From: an uncultured SAR86 cluster bacterium
GTDB lineage: Bacteria > Pseudomonadota > Gammaproteobacteria > Magnimaribacterales > D2472
Direction: 5' to 3'
DNA: 37,583 nt
Assembly: GCA_902528215.1 (NCBI GenBank)
Contig: CABZRR010000013.1
Coordinates: 1 to 37,583, forward strand
Shown here: positions 1-8,799 of the stretch, piece after piece
Position numbering within the stretch: position 1 is the stretch's first letter
Layout of the letters: every line of letters starts with the position of its first letter
Notes under the pieces: generated by a model
Told to the model about the DNA's origin: nothing
What the model saw: the letters and a program-made list of their open reading frames with translations, nothing else
The model's database searches: none
Made by a program: the position numbers and the translations under genes

Positions 1-799
1 GGCTTACAACTGTTGATAATGAAAGCACAACGAATGTTAAACTAATTACTAATGGAAGATCTTTTTCGTCAGAAAAAACATCGGTAATAAAAAATCCAAT
101 TGACTGCAATAGTGATGCTTGACAAAGAGATGAAAGCGCGGCGATAAATAGAAATGGCCAAACACTTTTATCTTTAAATGATATGTTGGAAAGCATATCT
201 TCGGCTTTCTCTTTTAATAAAGTTGTCTTAGGAAATGTGCAAAAAATTCCAAGAGCAGAAATAAACCCACATATTGCGAAAATATAGAATGGCAAAGGTT
301 TTGAATATAAAAAAAGAAGCCCGCCTATCATAGGGCCCATTATCGTCCCAATTAAAAAGCTGGATTCAAGCCTTGCAAATTTCTTTGTTCGTTTAGTTCT
401 CTCTGAAATATCTGCAATATATGCAAAAGCAGCAGGTCTTGTAGCTGAGCCAATAAGTCCATTTATTAGCCTACCAAATATTAACAAAGGCAAAAGGAAA
501 ACAAAATCTAATAAATTTCTTTCAACAAGAAAAAGCGGAGTAATTAAAGCAATGATTGAGACTGAATACCCAATTAAACCTATGACGGCAATATTTCTTC
601 TGCCATATTTATCTGATACTCTCCCCCACGAGGAACTAGTTACAGCCCATGCTACTGCTGAAATAGAAAAAATTAATGATGTTTCAACAACTGTTAAACC
701 TAAATCTCTTGCTAATGGTGGTACCAAGACAAATGCAAAGGATTGACCAAGACCAACTGAAAATAAACCAAACTTTAGCCAAGACGAAGGTTTATACAA
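1..799 (-). CDS. MFS transporter, 3' part outside window
   Basis: This is the N-terminal 266 codons of a major facilitator superfamily transporter that runs off the left edge. Translation shows about seven hydrophobic segments. The MFS loop 2-3 motif A is clear as GRVSDKYGRR at residues 59-68. A second conserved segment (FGRLINGLIGSATRPAAFA) matches the TM4 region of the TetA/multidrug-sugar group. The only workable start is a TTG at 799-797, which overlaps the last codons of trpS; an in-frame stop lies at 808-806 and no ATG or GTG occurs before TM1. It is therefore probably translated by coupling to trpS. Substrate cannot be told from this half; a drug or small-metabolite exporter is as likely as an importer. 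Confidence 0.85.
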   Translation of the reverse strand, partial: MYKPSSWLKFGLFSVGLGQSFAFVLVPPLARDLGLTVVETSLIFSISAVAWAVTSSSWGRVSDKYGRRNIAVIGLIGYSVSIIALITPLFLVERNLLDFVFLLPLLIFGRLINGLIGSATRPAAFAYIADISERTKRTKKFARLESSFLIGTIMGPMIGGLLFLYSKPLPFYIFAICGFISALGIFCTFPKTTLLKEKAEDMLSNISFKDKSVWPFLFIAALSSLCQASLLQSIGFFITDVFSDEKDLPLVISLTFVVLSLSTVVS

Positions 800-1790
800 T
801 TTTATTTATACCTAGGGCCTCACGTAGTCTTCCAATAAGTTCTTGTGCTTGAGGACGAACTTTCCGTGCCCCTTCATAGAATAAATCATTTAATAAATTT
901 GATTTATCATTTAATTCAAAATATTTTTCTCTAATAGGAGATATTTCAGAGTTAATAATTGAAAATAATTTTTTCTTAGCATCACCCCATCCAATTCCAT
1001 CCCTGTATGCTTGATTCATGTCGTTAATTTCATCAGTGGTAGCAAAAAATGAATATAACTGAAAAATAGTGCAGTCTTTTGTATCTTTAGGCTGACCAGG
1101 TTCTAATGAATTTGTAATAATTTTTGAAATAGATTTCTCTAAATCTTTTTCAGATGATAGAAATGGAACAATATTGTTATAAGACTTACTCATTTTTCTT
1201 CCATCAATTCCTGGAACTGATACTTCATTTTGAATAATGGCCTCTGGTAATACTAATAAATTTGAATATGAATGATTAAAAGTACCGGCTATATCTCGAG
1301 TCATTTCCATATGTTGAGCTTGATCAGGTCCAACAGGTACATGTGTTGCATTAAATAACAAAATATCTGACGCCATCAATATTGGATATGAAAATAATCC
1401 CATATTAATAGCTTTGTCCTCATCATTTCCAGCTTGAGTATTTTCAGCTGTCATTGATTTATAGGCATGAGCCCTATTTAGAAGTCCTTTGGATGCGCTG
1501 CAATTTAAAATCCATGTTAATTCATGAACCTCTGGGATATCAGACTGCCTGTAAAAATTAGAAATCTCAGGATCTAAGCCTGATGAAAGCCAAGCTAGAG
1601 CAACATTTTTAACGCTTTTCTCAATTTTGTTAGGATTGTTTTGTTTTATCAAAGCATGATAATCTGCGAGAAAAAAATATGAATCATTATCTGGCTCTAC
1701 TAAATCAAGCGCAGGCTTAATAGCACCAAGATAATTTCCTATATGAGGAGTACCAGTTGTTGTAATACCTGTTAAAATTCTTTTCTTCAT
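792..1790 (-). CDS. trpS: Tryptophanyl-tRNA synthetase
   Basis: Cytoplasmic class I aminoacyl-tRNA synthetase that charges tRNA-Trp with tryptophan. At 332 residues it has the usual bacterial TrpS length. The HIGH motif appears as HIGN at residues 16-19 and the KMSKS loop at 199-203. The segment GPDQAQHMEMTRDIA (about 154-168) is the conserved substrate-binding helix. It is the first gene of a two-gene minus-strand unit, with the MFS gene starting inside its last three codons. A perfect TATAAT lies 8 bases before the ATG and there is no Shine-Dalgarno sequence, so the mRNA may be leaderless. Its promoter region is shared with the divergent DUF349 gene. Confidence 0.97.
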   Translation of the reverse strand: MKKRILTGITTTGTPHIGNYLGAIKPALDLVEPDNDSYFFLADYHALIKQNNPNKIEKSVKNVALAWLSSGLDPEISNFYRQSDIPEVHELTWILNCSASKGLLNRAHAYKSMTAENTQAGNDEDKAINMGLFSYPILMASDILLFNATHVPVGPDQAQHMEMTRDIAGTFNHSYSNLLVLPEAIIQNEVSVPGIDGRKMSKSYNNIVPFLSSEKDLEKSISKIITNSLEPGQPKDTKDCTIFQLYSFFATTDEINDMNQAYRDGIGWGDAKKKLFSIINSEISPIREKYFELNDKSNLLNDLFYEGARKVRPQAQELIGRLREALGINKIV

Positions 1791-1798
1791 TTAAGATA

Positions 1799-1804
1799 AT
1801 TATA
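1799..1804 (-). promoter_or_regulatory. -10 element of trpS, overlapping a divergent -10
   Basis: TATAAT on the minus strand, ending 8 bases before the trpS ATG. Transcription would begin within about two bases of the start codon. No convincing -35 is visible. The core AATTATAA is nearly symmetric, and the plus strand reads TATAAA at 1801-1806, placed to serve the DUF349 gene. Seen directly as sequence; promoter activity is inferred. Confidence 0.55.
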
Positions 1805-1823
1805 AACATCAAAATTAACTATT

Positions 1824-3254
1824 GTGGAAACTCACAAAACTTTATTCAACTCATTAGAAAAAGCTGAAAAACATTTTGAAGCTGGCGAAATAAAATTAGC
1901 ACAAAAAATTGTTGGCGAAGTTTCTAGATTAATAAAAGCAGAGGGCAAAGTTTCGAATAAATTGAGACATAGATTCAATTTTATGTCAGCTCAATCTAGA
2001 TACTTTAATGAAATCTCTTCATTTGCAACAAATCCAAAAAGAAATGAAATTACTGAAGAGATTGAAAAATTAATCTCTAAACCTTTAGAGAATCCCAAAA
2101 AGCAAGCTAACGAAATTCATAGTTTACAAACAAGATGGCAGTTATTAGATCAGACTTCCAAACCAGCAAGTCGAGATCAATGGATAATTTTTAAAAAACT
2201 CACAGATAAGGCATGGGAACCATGCGCACAATATTATGAGGAGTTAAAAGCTATTAAGATCTCTAATGCTATTGAGAGAAAGAAAATAATAGAAAATATT
2301 AATCAATATACTAATAAATATTCTGGAAAATGGCCTGGACTAATTGATATGAGTAAATTCTTAAGTAAAACTCTTCAGTCATGGCAAAAATTTGCTCCAG
2401 TGCTTGATGAAGAATTCTCAAAATTAAAATCCGAATTTCACCATTCTAGAGAACCAATCAATGATGCTATTAAAGATAAAGAAAATAAAAATTTTAAGAT
2501 CAAAGAGTCCCTAATTAACAAAGTGGAATTAATTAATGATGATGATAATCATATATGCATACAAAAATTTAAAAAAATTAAACGTGAATATCAAGAAACA
2601 GGCCCATGCGGGAAAAAAAATGAGTCTCTATTATGGAAAAAACTTAACGAAGCTGCTGATAAGTTTTTTGTTGAGGAAAAAGCAAAAGTAAATGATGAGC
2701 TTGCTCTTATTAAAAATCTATCAAATGAACTCAGGGAAGATAACTGCAAGGTTAATAATGTCAAAAATCAGATTAAACATATTACTAAAGTAAGAAAATC
2801 TCCAGAATTTATTAAACTTCAAAAAGAAGTTATAGCATTCGAAAAAACACAAATTTCAATACTACTCGAAGATAAAATAGAGGCTTATAAAAATATTCTT
2901 AATAATCTTGAGAAAGGTGATGAGCAAAATGAAATTATTAATAAAGATATTTTAAAGGTATTAAAGTCGCCTCTTTATAATGGAGATGAAGATGCTTTGC
3001 TTGAAAGTGTAGTTAAGCTTGAGCTAATTGCACAAATAGATCCACCGAAATCCAATCAAGCTCTCAAGCAAAAGATAGCTTTAGAGATGTTACAAAATAA
3101 ATTTTCAGGGACTACCATCTCAAAAGATGATATTAAAAATCTATTAATTAAGTTTATTAATAACATTCAATCACAAAAAACCAATGCAAGCGAAAATAAG
3201 CTTTGGAAAAGAGTGATTAAAGTTTTAATTAGGGTTGGTGATCAGCTTCCTTAA
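1824..3254 (+). CDS. DUF349 domain protein, function unknown
   Basis: A 476-residue, lysine- and glutamate-rich, mostly helical protein without signal peptide or membrane segment. It carries DUF349-type repeats recognisable by a conserved Trp/Phe spacing: residues about 98-145 (with QTRWQLLD and WIIFKKLTDKAWEP), about 165-210 and about 240-290. The rest is predicted coiled coil. The only start upstream of the repeats is GTG at 1824; the next in-frame ATG is at codon 54. No Shine-Dalgarno sequence precedes it. The 3' end overlaps the convergent MATE gene by 26 bases. The family is widespread in gammaproteobacteria, but I know of no established biochemical role. Confidence 0.8.
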   Translation: METHKTLFNSLEKAEKHFEAGEIKLAQKIVGEVSRLIKAEGKVSNKLRHRFNFMSAQSRYFNEISSFATNPKRNEITEEIEKLISKPLENPKKQANEIHSLQTRWQLLDQTSKPASRDQWIIFKKLTDKAWEPCAQYYEELKAIKISNAIERKKIIENINQYTNKYSGKWPGLIDMSKFLSKTLQSWQKFAPVLDEEFSKLKSEFHHSREPINDAIKDKENKNFKIKESLINKVELINDDDNHICIQKFKKIKREYQETGPCGKKNESLLWKKLNEAADKFFVEEKAKVNDELALIKNLSNELREDNCKVNNVKNQIKHITKVRKSPEFIKLQKEVIAFEKTQISILLEDKIEAYKNILNNLEKGDEQNEIINKDILKVLKSPLYNGDEDALLESVVKLELIAQIDPPKSNQALKQKIALEMLQNKFSGTTISKDDIKNLLIKFINNIQSQKTNASENKLWKRVIKVLIRVGDQLP

Positions 3255-4599
3255 TCTTTAATACATGCATCCACTTATCAGATCTAAATCTAGAAACATA
3301 TAAAAAACCTTTTACTATGTAGTCCGCAAGGAGTGTTGAAAAAATTATTTCTATACTTGCATCTAGTAAAAAGAAAATCACTGCAAGAAATACTCTTATA
3401 AAAAGTAAACAAGTTAATGTAATTGCTAGGGGAGTTTTAGTGTCGCCAGCACCTCTAAGCGCTCCTCCTAGTGAAAATTCTATTGCCATAAGTGGTTGCA
3501 TTGATCCTAGCAACCATATAAAGATTACAGTTAATCTAACTACTTCATCATTATCAATCATGACTCTTGCCAACTGCTCAGCAAAAGTAGCAATAATAAC
3601 TCCAAAAAATGTCATAGAAACTATAGAGAGTCTCATTGCTCCCCATCCAGCTCTTTTTGCTTGATTTTTATTTTTAGCACCCAGATGCTGTCCAACCAAT
3701 GTAGCGCCAGCTATAGAAAAACCAAATCCAATGACAAATGAAAAAGATAAAATCTGAACTCCGATTCCGTAAGCTGCATAGGCTTCTGTTCCATAATATG
3801 CAACTAAAATAAGAAAAGCTGTAATACCAATTTGAAAAATAACTTGTTCAAGTGCTGCTGGCAAGCCCACTTTAAAAATTTCTTTCACTCGATCTAAATC
3901 TAGATCAAAGATCGTTGAATATCTAACAGATAATTGATTTGATAACCAAAATACTATTAATAAAACTGCTCCAATAACAAAAGAAAGACCATTGCCAAGA
4001 GCTGCACCGATCACACCATATTCAGGAAAACCAAGCCATCCATTCACCAAAACTAACATAAAAAAAATAGCAAATAAATTCATAATCACACCAATAAACA
4101 AAGGCGTTTTTACATCTCCAACGGCTCTTAATGCAGTAATTAATCCCATTCCACATCCAAATGCTATATAAAAAGGTGCAATGGCTTTTAAATAATTCGA
4201 TGAGTAAATTAAAGCTTGGTTTTTTAAGCCAAAAAATATTACAAGTGGTTCAGCAAATTGCCAAATCAAAAATGCAGAAATCGTAGATAAAAGAATTACC
4301 AATTGAACAGTTCTGGTAAAAAAAATTCCTGCCTCTAAATTATCTTTTGCACCCCAATGTCTCGCAATTAATGCTGTTGATCCAGCCAAAACTCCGGTCA
4401 AAATAGCTTGCAGAATAAATGTAACTCTTTGACCTGTTACTGCTGCAGCAATTGCATCAGGCCCAAGACCTCCAACTACTTTAATTGCAACAATTGAGCT
4501 GGTAGCATAGAAAAGATTTGTAAGAATTGAAGGCCATGCGAGTTTCCATACACCCATTGACCCTTTGGGGATTTTATCTCCCCCATCTAAAACTTCCAA
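3229..4599 (-). CDS. MATE-family multidrug/metabolite efflux transporter
   Basis: Inner-membrane exporter of 456 residues with about 12 transmembrane segments in two homologous halves, the normal MATE size. Characteristic stretches are the N-terminal AWPSILTNLF, the mid-protein KVGLPAALEQVIFQIG (start of the second half) and SLGGALRGAGDTKTPL near residue 380. Members use a Na+ or H+ gradient to expel cationic drugs or metabolites. The gene starts 2 bases after the DUF1145 gene, as the last cistron of a minus-strand run starting at the thioesterase gene. Its 3' end overlaps the convergent DUF349 gene. Substrate is unknown. Confidence 0.93.
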   Translation of the reverse strand: MEVLDGGDKIPKGSMGVWKLAWPSILTNLFYATSSIVAIKVVGGLGPDAIAAAVTGQRVTFILQAILTGVLAGSTALIARHWGAKDNLEAGIFFTRTVQLVILLSTISAFLIWQFAEPLVIFFGLKNQALIYSSNYLKAIAPFYIAFGCGMGLITALRAVGDVKTPLFIGVIMNLFAIFFMLVLVNGWLGFPEYGVIGAALGNGLSFVIGAVLLIVFWLSNQLSVRYSTIFDLDLDRVKEIFKVGLPAALEQVIFQIGITAFLILVAYYGTEAYAAYGIGVQILSFSFVIGFGFSIAGATLVGQHLGAKNKNQAKRAGWGAMRLSIVSMTFFGVIIATFAEQLARVMIDNDEVVRLTVIFIWLLGSMQPLMAIEFSLGGALRGAGDTKTPLAITLTCLLFIRVFLAVIFFLLDASIEIIFSTLLADYIVKGFLYVSRFRSDKWMHVLKIKEADHQP

Positions 4600-4601
4600 A
4601 A

Positions 4602-4847
4602 TTAAGAGTCTTTTATTGAGCTAAGGTATACAACACCAAACAAGAGGGTCATAGAAAATGCAACAAATGGAGAATCATTAGAATTAAGAATTATATCTCT
4701 ATAGATAACACATTCAACCAAATGTGCAATAAGAAGAAGGTAGAATATTCCTGAAGCTAAATAAAATAACCATCCATTAAATGGTTCAAAGAGATTCACT
4801 ATCCCAAATGCCCAAAGAAATAATGTAATTACATGTGCTGCTTTCAT
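4602..4847 (-). CDS. DUF1145-type small membrane protein
   Basis: An 81-residue hydrophobic protein with three predicted membrane helices (about 5-20, 27-48 and 62-78) and the FEPFNGWLFYLASGIFYLLLIAH core that resembles the DUF1145 (YhhL-like) family. It sits 5 bases after the GPH symporter and 2 bases before the MATE gene, so it is very likely co-transcribed with them. No function is established for the family. Family assignment is by eye and moderately secure; that it is a real small membrane protein is more secure because of the tight spacing on both sides. Confidence 0.75.
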   Translation of the reverse strand: MKAAHVITLFLWAFGIVNLFEPFNGWLFYLASGIFYLLLIAHLVECVIYRDIILNSNDSPFVAFSMTLLFGVVYLSSIKDS

Positions 4848-4852
4848 AATTA

Positions 4853-6268
4853 TTAAAAATTAATATTTTGGTGGTTTAGTTTAGCAAGAATTTGTTGATG
4901 TCTATATCTATCTATCTTATATAGTGAAAATATTCCAAATGGAATAATCATTAAAATTGCAACTAATGGGCCTTGAACCATTGCAAGATTAAATATATTT
5001 TCTGCAGAAGGTATTACATCAGTTCCCTGAGGAAAATTTATAAATTCTAAGGTAATGCCTGCCATTAAAATTCCTAAACCCGTATTCAATTTACCAATCA
5101 AAGAGCTTGAAGCAAACATTAATCCTTGCTGACCTATACCACTCTCTAATTCAACTTCATCGCTTATATCACCCAACATTGATTCTCTTATAATTGCACT
5201 TGAGGATAGACAAGTATTTGCAACATAAACAAATGGAATTGTTGCGTAAAAAAGATTCCAAGTTCCTGTATCTGGAAGAAAGTTGTTAATAAATAAAATT
5301 ATGGGTATTGGGGGTATTAAAGCTGCAAAAGAAATCGCAATTAATAAAATAGTTTTTTTTTCAATTACTTGAACTAATCTAGGAACAATTAAGTACGCAC
5401 TTAATGTTGATAAAACATATATTCCTAAATATGAAGCAAGCATAATTGATTTAAATTCCCAGAAATATGTATTCATATATATCTGCAAAGAACTTCCCAT
5501 GCCCCAACTAATTGCAATAAACAAATATCCAAAAAAGAATATTAAAAAAGATTTATTTTTTAAAGCAATAAAAATTTGATTTAGTATTAACTTTAGATTG
5601 AAAGTTGCTATTTTTGCATCGGAATGATTTCGATACTTTAATGTTCCAAAGTATGTAAGCAATACTGAAATACACATTATACTTGCTCCAGTCATACCGT
5701 AATAGATCCATGGATCAGGATTCTTTGTTCCAGGCATGTAATCAGGGGTATCTCTAAAAAATATTGTGTACGCTAAAAATGCATTAAATAAACCACCAAA
5801 CCATCCTAGAAGTTCCCTAGCTGCAAATATTGATGTTCTTTCGGTATATGATCTTGTCATTTCACTTCCTAGTGATCTATGCGGTACTTCAAAGATTGTC
5901 ATGCCCAATCTGGTTAATAAAGTGAAACTTAGCATCCATAAAAATAAATTTTGTTGAGATAGCTCCCAAGAAGTCTGAATAGAAAAAAGCATAAAGTAAG
6001 ACAGTGCCATTGGAATCATGCCTAATAAAAAATATGGATGTCGTCTACCTAATTTATGTTGAGTTCTGTCAGATATGACTCCCATCAATGGATCTGTAAA
6101 AGCGTCAACTAATAATGCTATAAAGATTGCTAAACTGGCTAATCCTGGGGTCAGGCCTATGATGTTAGAATAGAAAAACAAAAGAAAGAATGTAAAGGCA
6201 TCATTCTTTACTCCATTTGCGATTGCTCCTGAGGCATAAAAAAATTTTTCTTTTGCTTGAATAGCCAT
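4853..6268 (-). CDS. GPH-family (MFS_2) cation-coupled symporter
   Basis: A 471-residue inner-membrane transporter with about 12 helices. The N-terminal FFYASGAIANG, LVDAFTDPLMGVISDRTQ (about residues 51-68) and KLGRRHPYFLLG (about 72-83) are hallmarks of the glycoside-pentoside-hexuronide:cation symporters. Family members import sugars or glycosides with Na+ or H+, but marine relatives often have unassigned substrates. Upstream lie a secreted alpha/beta hydrolase and a DUF3089 hydrolase, so the transporter may import what those enzymes release. The gap to the upstream hydrolase gene is 34 bases. Confidence 0.9.
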   Translation of the reverse strand: MAIQAKEKFFYASGAIANGVKNDAFTFFLLFFYSNIIGLTPGLASLAIFIALLVDAFTDPLMGVISDRTQHKLGRRHPYFLLGMIPMALSYFMLFSIQTSWELSQQNLFLWMLSFTLLTRLGMTIFEVPHRSLGSEMTRSYTERTSIFAARELLGWFGGLFNAFLAYTIFFRDTPDYMPGTKNPDPWIYYGMTGASIMCISVLLTYFGTLKYRNHSDAKIATFNLKLILNQIFIALKNKSFLIFFFGYLFIAISWGMGSSLQIYMNTYFWEFKSIMLASYLGIYVLSTLSAYLIVPRLVQVIEKKTILLIAISFAALIPPIPIILFINNFLPDTGTWNLFYATIPFVYVANTCLSSSAIIRESMLGDISDEVELESGIGQQGLMFASSSLIGKLNTGLGILMAGITLEFINFPQGTDVIPSAENIFNLAMVQGPLVAILMIIPFGIFSLYKIDRYRHQQILAKLNHQNINF

Positions 6269-6302
6269 GCGATATTGTATCGAAAAAAATTATGTTTTCT
6301 GT

Positions 6303-7253
6303 TTATTTATTTAAAAATTTTATTAGCTGGGATTGGAATTTTTTAAAAGCATTTTTATCAAGCAAATGACCCATTCCTTCTACGATAATGAGTTCACTTG
6401 AGCCAATAAGTTTATGCGCCTGATATGCATTTTTAACTTTAATCAATGGATCAATATCTCCATGAATAATCAAGGTTGGAGTCTGTATAGATTTAACTAA
6501 ATTTTTTCTATTTTTTGAACCAACAATGGCAGCCATTTGTCTTATAAAACCCCCATCGTCTCCTCCTCTTTTTATGTATGAACGCATATCTTCTCTAAAT
6601 TCTGGGGTGTCATAATTAGTATCAGGTGTTCCAATTAGACCAAAAAGCTTAATAGATTGCTCTATTCTGCCCTCAATGTCATCTTTAGCAGCAGATCTTT
6701 TTAACAGTTGTCTAGTGATCTTGAATTCTGGTCCATTGAATGGATTAGGGGTTGACGCTGTAGATGAAATCATAGTGAACGACTTAACTCGAGAGGGATA
6801 ATTAGCAACCATCACTTGAGAAATCATGCCTCCCATGGACATTCCCAAGATGTGTGATTGATCAATTTTCAATTCATCAAGAACAGATATACCATCAGAT
6901 GCCATATCAGCAATTGAGTACTCGGGATTAATTGGAATAAATAAAAAATATTTTAAATAATTTAAAAATTGAGATGGCTGTGAGGAGAATCTTGTTGAAA
7001 GACCAACATCTCTATTGTCATAAACAATGGGTCTAAAATTGTTTTTCTGTAATTCATCTATTAAAAAATCAGGCCAAAGAGTGAGTTGAGCGCCTAATCC
7101 CGTGACTAGCAATATTGGTTTTCCAGAAGGAGGCCCATAATCTCTGTAAGCAATCTTTGTATTTTCATTTAAAGCATATCCTTCATTAAACGACGATACA
7201 TCAATACAAATAATTAAAAGGAAAAAAATGCTGAGTTTATTTTTGAAATGCAT
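6303..7253 (-). CDS. Secreted alpha/beta hydrolase
   Basis: A 316-residue serine hydrolase with an N-terminal signal peptide (charged start, hydrophobic core to about residue 18, probable cleavage near 27), so it acts in the periplasm or outside. The nucleophile elbow GMSMG places the catalytic Ser at 139. The acid is Asp266 or Asp268 in HGDIDP and the base is His296 in GMGHLLD. The oxyanion region LVTGLGAQ is near residue 50. The start overlaps the end of the DUF3089 gene by 17 bases, which suggests coupling. An esterase or lipase acting on small or lipid esters is the best guess; the substrate is not visible. Confidence 0.9.
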   Translation of the reverse strand: MHFKNKLSIFFLLIICIDVSSFNEGYALNENTKIAYRDYGPPSGKPILLVTGLGAQLTLWPDFLIDELQKNNFRPIVYDNRDVGLSTRFSSQPSQFLNYLKYFLFIPINPEYSIADMASDGISVLDELKIDQSHILGMSMGGMISQVMVANYPSRVKSFTMISSTASTPNPFNGPEFKITRQLLKRSAAKDDIEGRIEQSIKLFGLIGTPDTNYDTPEFREDMRSYIKRGGDDGGFIRQMAAIVGSKNRKNLVKSIQTPTLIIHGDIDPLIKVKNAYQAHKLIGSSELIIVEGMGHLLDKNAFKKFQSQLIKFLNK

Positions 7254-8325
7254 TTGCTCTCACTTTAACGTTATTTCTGATTGCGCCCCAAAACAATGAC
7301 ATATCAAAGTTGTGAAGATCTCCATTAGGAGCAAATGGTTTGATTTTATCAATTAATGGTCCTCGAGTTTCAATCATGAAGTTTTTAGAATATCTGGCTT
7401 CAAAGTCTAAATCATCAATTGAATCAATCGATATCTTAGAGTGTTTATGTTTTGTAGCAGAATAGTCAGTTAGAAAAGAATTATTTGATCTTAGTCTAAT
7501 AACAATATTATTTTTGTCATGCTGCCAATCTTTATTTGAAGTCCAGCATAAAGGGTTTTGACATACTATTGGCTGTTCCATGTTTTCAGTTGTCCATCCA
7601 TTGGGTAACCAAAACATTGAATGGGCTCTGCTTCTTGTAAATCCCTGCAAACCTGTGCTCCAAGAAATTATTGATTTTTGATCATCTGCAGATTTAGAAA
7701 TGAAAAGATCAGGATATAAATTATTAAAATGCTTTATTGGTAATATGTATCCAATCAAATAGGCTGCAATAAATTTCTGCCTATTTGGATTCAGAGAAAT
7801 ATATTCATGTACGAGTCTTTGTCCGTGCAATGCTCCTTGGCTATGGCCAGCTATAAAAAAGGGTCTTCCAGAATTGAATTTTTCCATATATACATTAAAT
7901 GCATCCACAACATCAGAATAGGCAATATCTTGAGCTAAAGCTCCGTTTGACTGTGTATCATAAAATGAAAAATATGTTGCTTGTCGGTAGTAGGGAGCAT
8001 AAACGTTACATGTTTCTGAAAATGCAGATGCTTGAGATGCTAGATGACTTCCAGTCCTCTCATATGAGGCAGAATCATCTTCAAGTGGCTCATTCCAATG
8101 TTTTAAAAAATAACCGGTTGGATGAATATAAAAAACATCAAAATTTTTAATTTCCATGGATGGTTTATTATCAGGTGATAAGTTATGTAATCCATCACGC
8201 TCAGGCAAAGCTGCCCAATATGACTTATCGTCATAATTTGGCGCTTTTGGAATTTCTTCATCAATAAAGTCTTTCTCAGGCTTTACGCTATCTATAAAAT
8301 TTAGAAAGTTTTCTTTCATATTCAT
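7237..8325 (-). CDS. DUF3089 alpha/beta-hydrolase-like protein
   Basis: A 362-residue protein matching the DUF3089 family, an alpha/beta-hydrolase-like group. Visible signatures are FDVFYIHPTGYF (about 62-73), the VYAPYYRQATYFSF segment (about 108-121) and the nucleophile elbow IAGHSQGALHG with Ser162. The conserved His-containing C-terminal segment GDLHNFDMSLFWGAIRNNV is present. There is no obvious signal peptide from this start. It lies between a hotdog thioesterase gene (20 bases upstream) and a secreted alpha/beta hydrolase with which it overlaps. Lipase or esterase activity is inferred from fold only. Confidence 0.85.
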   Translation of the reverse strand: MNMKENFLNFIDSVKPEKDFIDEEIPKAPNYDDKSYWAALPERDGLHNLSPDNKPSMEIKNFDVFYIHPTGYFLKHWNEPLEDDSASYERTGSHLASQASAFSETCNVYAPYYRQATYFSFYDTQSNGALAQDIAYSDVVDAFNVYMEKFNSGRPFFIAGHSQGALHGQRLVHEYISLNPNRQKFIAAYLIGYILPIKHFNNLYPDLFISKSADDQKSIISWSTGLQGFTRSRAHSMFWLPNGWTTENMEQPIVCQNPLCWTSNKDWQHDKNNIVIRLRSNNSFLTDYSATKHKHSKISIDSIDDLDFEARYSKNFMIETRGPLIDKIKPFAPNGDLHNFDMSLFWGAIRNNVKVRANAFQK

Positions 8326-8345
8326 TTTTAAGAGATAAATAAGTT

Positions 8346-8750
8346 TTAAAGTTTAATAAGTTTATTAGTTGATGATGCAGTAGCAATCAATTTATCTTCT
8401 TGATGAAGTGAACCAGTTGTAAAAACAATACTCTTTCCTAGTTTCTCTATCTTTGCTTTTGCAGTAAAAATACCTGGTGATCCTGATGCAAGAAACGCAA
8501 CATTAATACCAAGAGTTAAGGGATTATACTCTCCTTTTTTAACGAAAATTAGTAGATGTGCCATAGTGGTATCAAGAATAGCTGTAATAAACCCACCCTG
8601 CACTATCTTTCCATCAGAATGCGTAAGCTCATCACTGATCTCAAAGATCATTGTTATAGATTCGTTGCTTTTATCAAATTTAACGTCTTTAGATCCGAGA
8701 ATTGATAAAAATTTTGGGGGATTATTTAGATTTATTTGAGAGGATGCCAT
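8346..8750 (-). CDS. PaaI/hotdog-fold acyl-CoA thioesterase-like protein
   Basis: A 134-residue single hotdog domain. The helix HSDGKIVQGGFITAILDTTM (about residues 44-63) matches the PaaI/YdiI-type thioesterase motif, with Asp60 in the position of the catalytic acid. The strand LTLGINVAFLASG follows as expected. Such enzymes hydrolyse acyl-CoA or aryl-CoA esters in the cytoplasm. It is the first cistron of a minus-strand run that continues with DUF3089 hydrolase, alpha/beta hydrolase, GPH transporter, DUF1145 and MATE genes. A minus-strand TATAAT at 8789-8784 could drive the run. Substrate unknown. Confidence 0.87.
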   Translation of the reverse strand: MASSQINLNNPPKFLSILGSKDVKFDKSNESITMIFEISDELTHSDGKIVQGGFITAILDTTMAHLLIFVKKGEYNPLTLGINVAFLASGSPGIFTAKAKIEKLGKSIVFTTGSLHQEDKLIATASSTNKLIKL

Positions 8751-8799
8751 TGGCTCGTTAGTGTAATAAAATAATAATGGTAAATTATAGGTGAAATTT

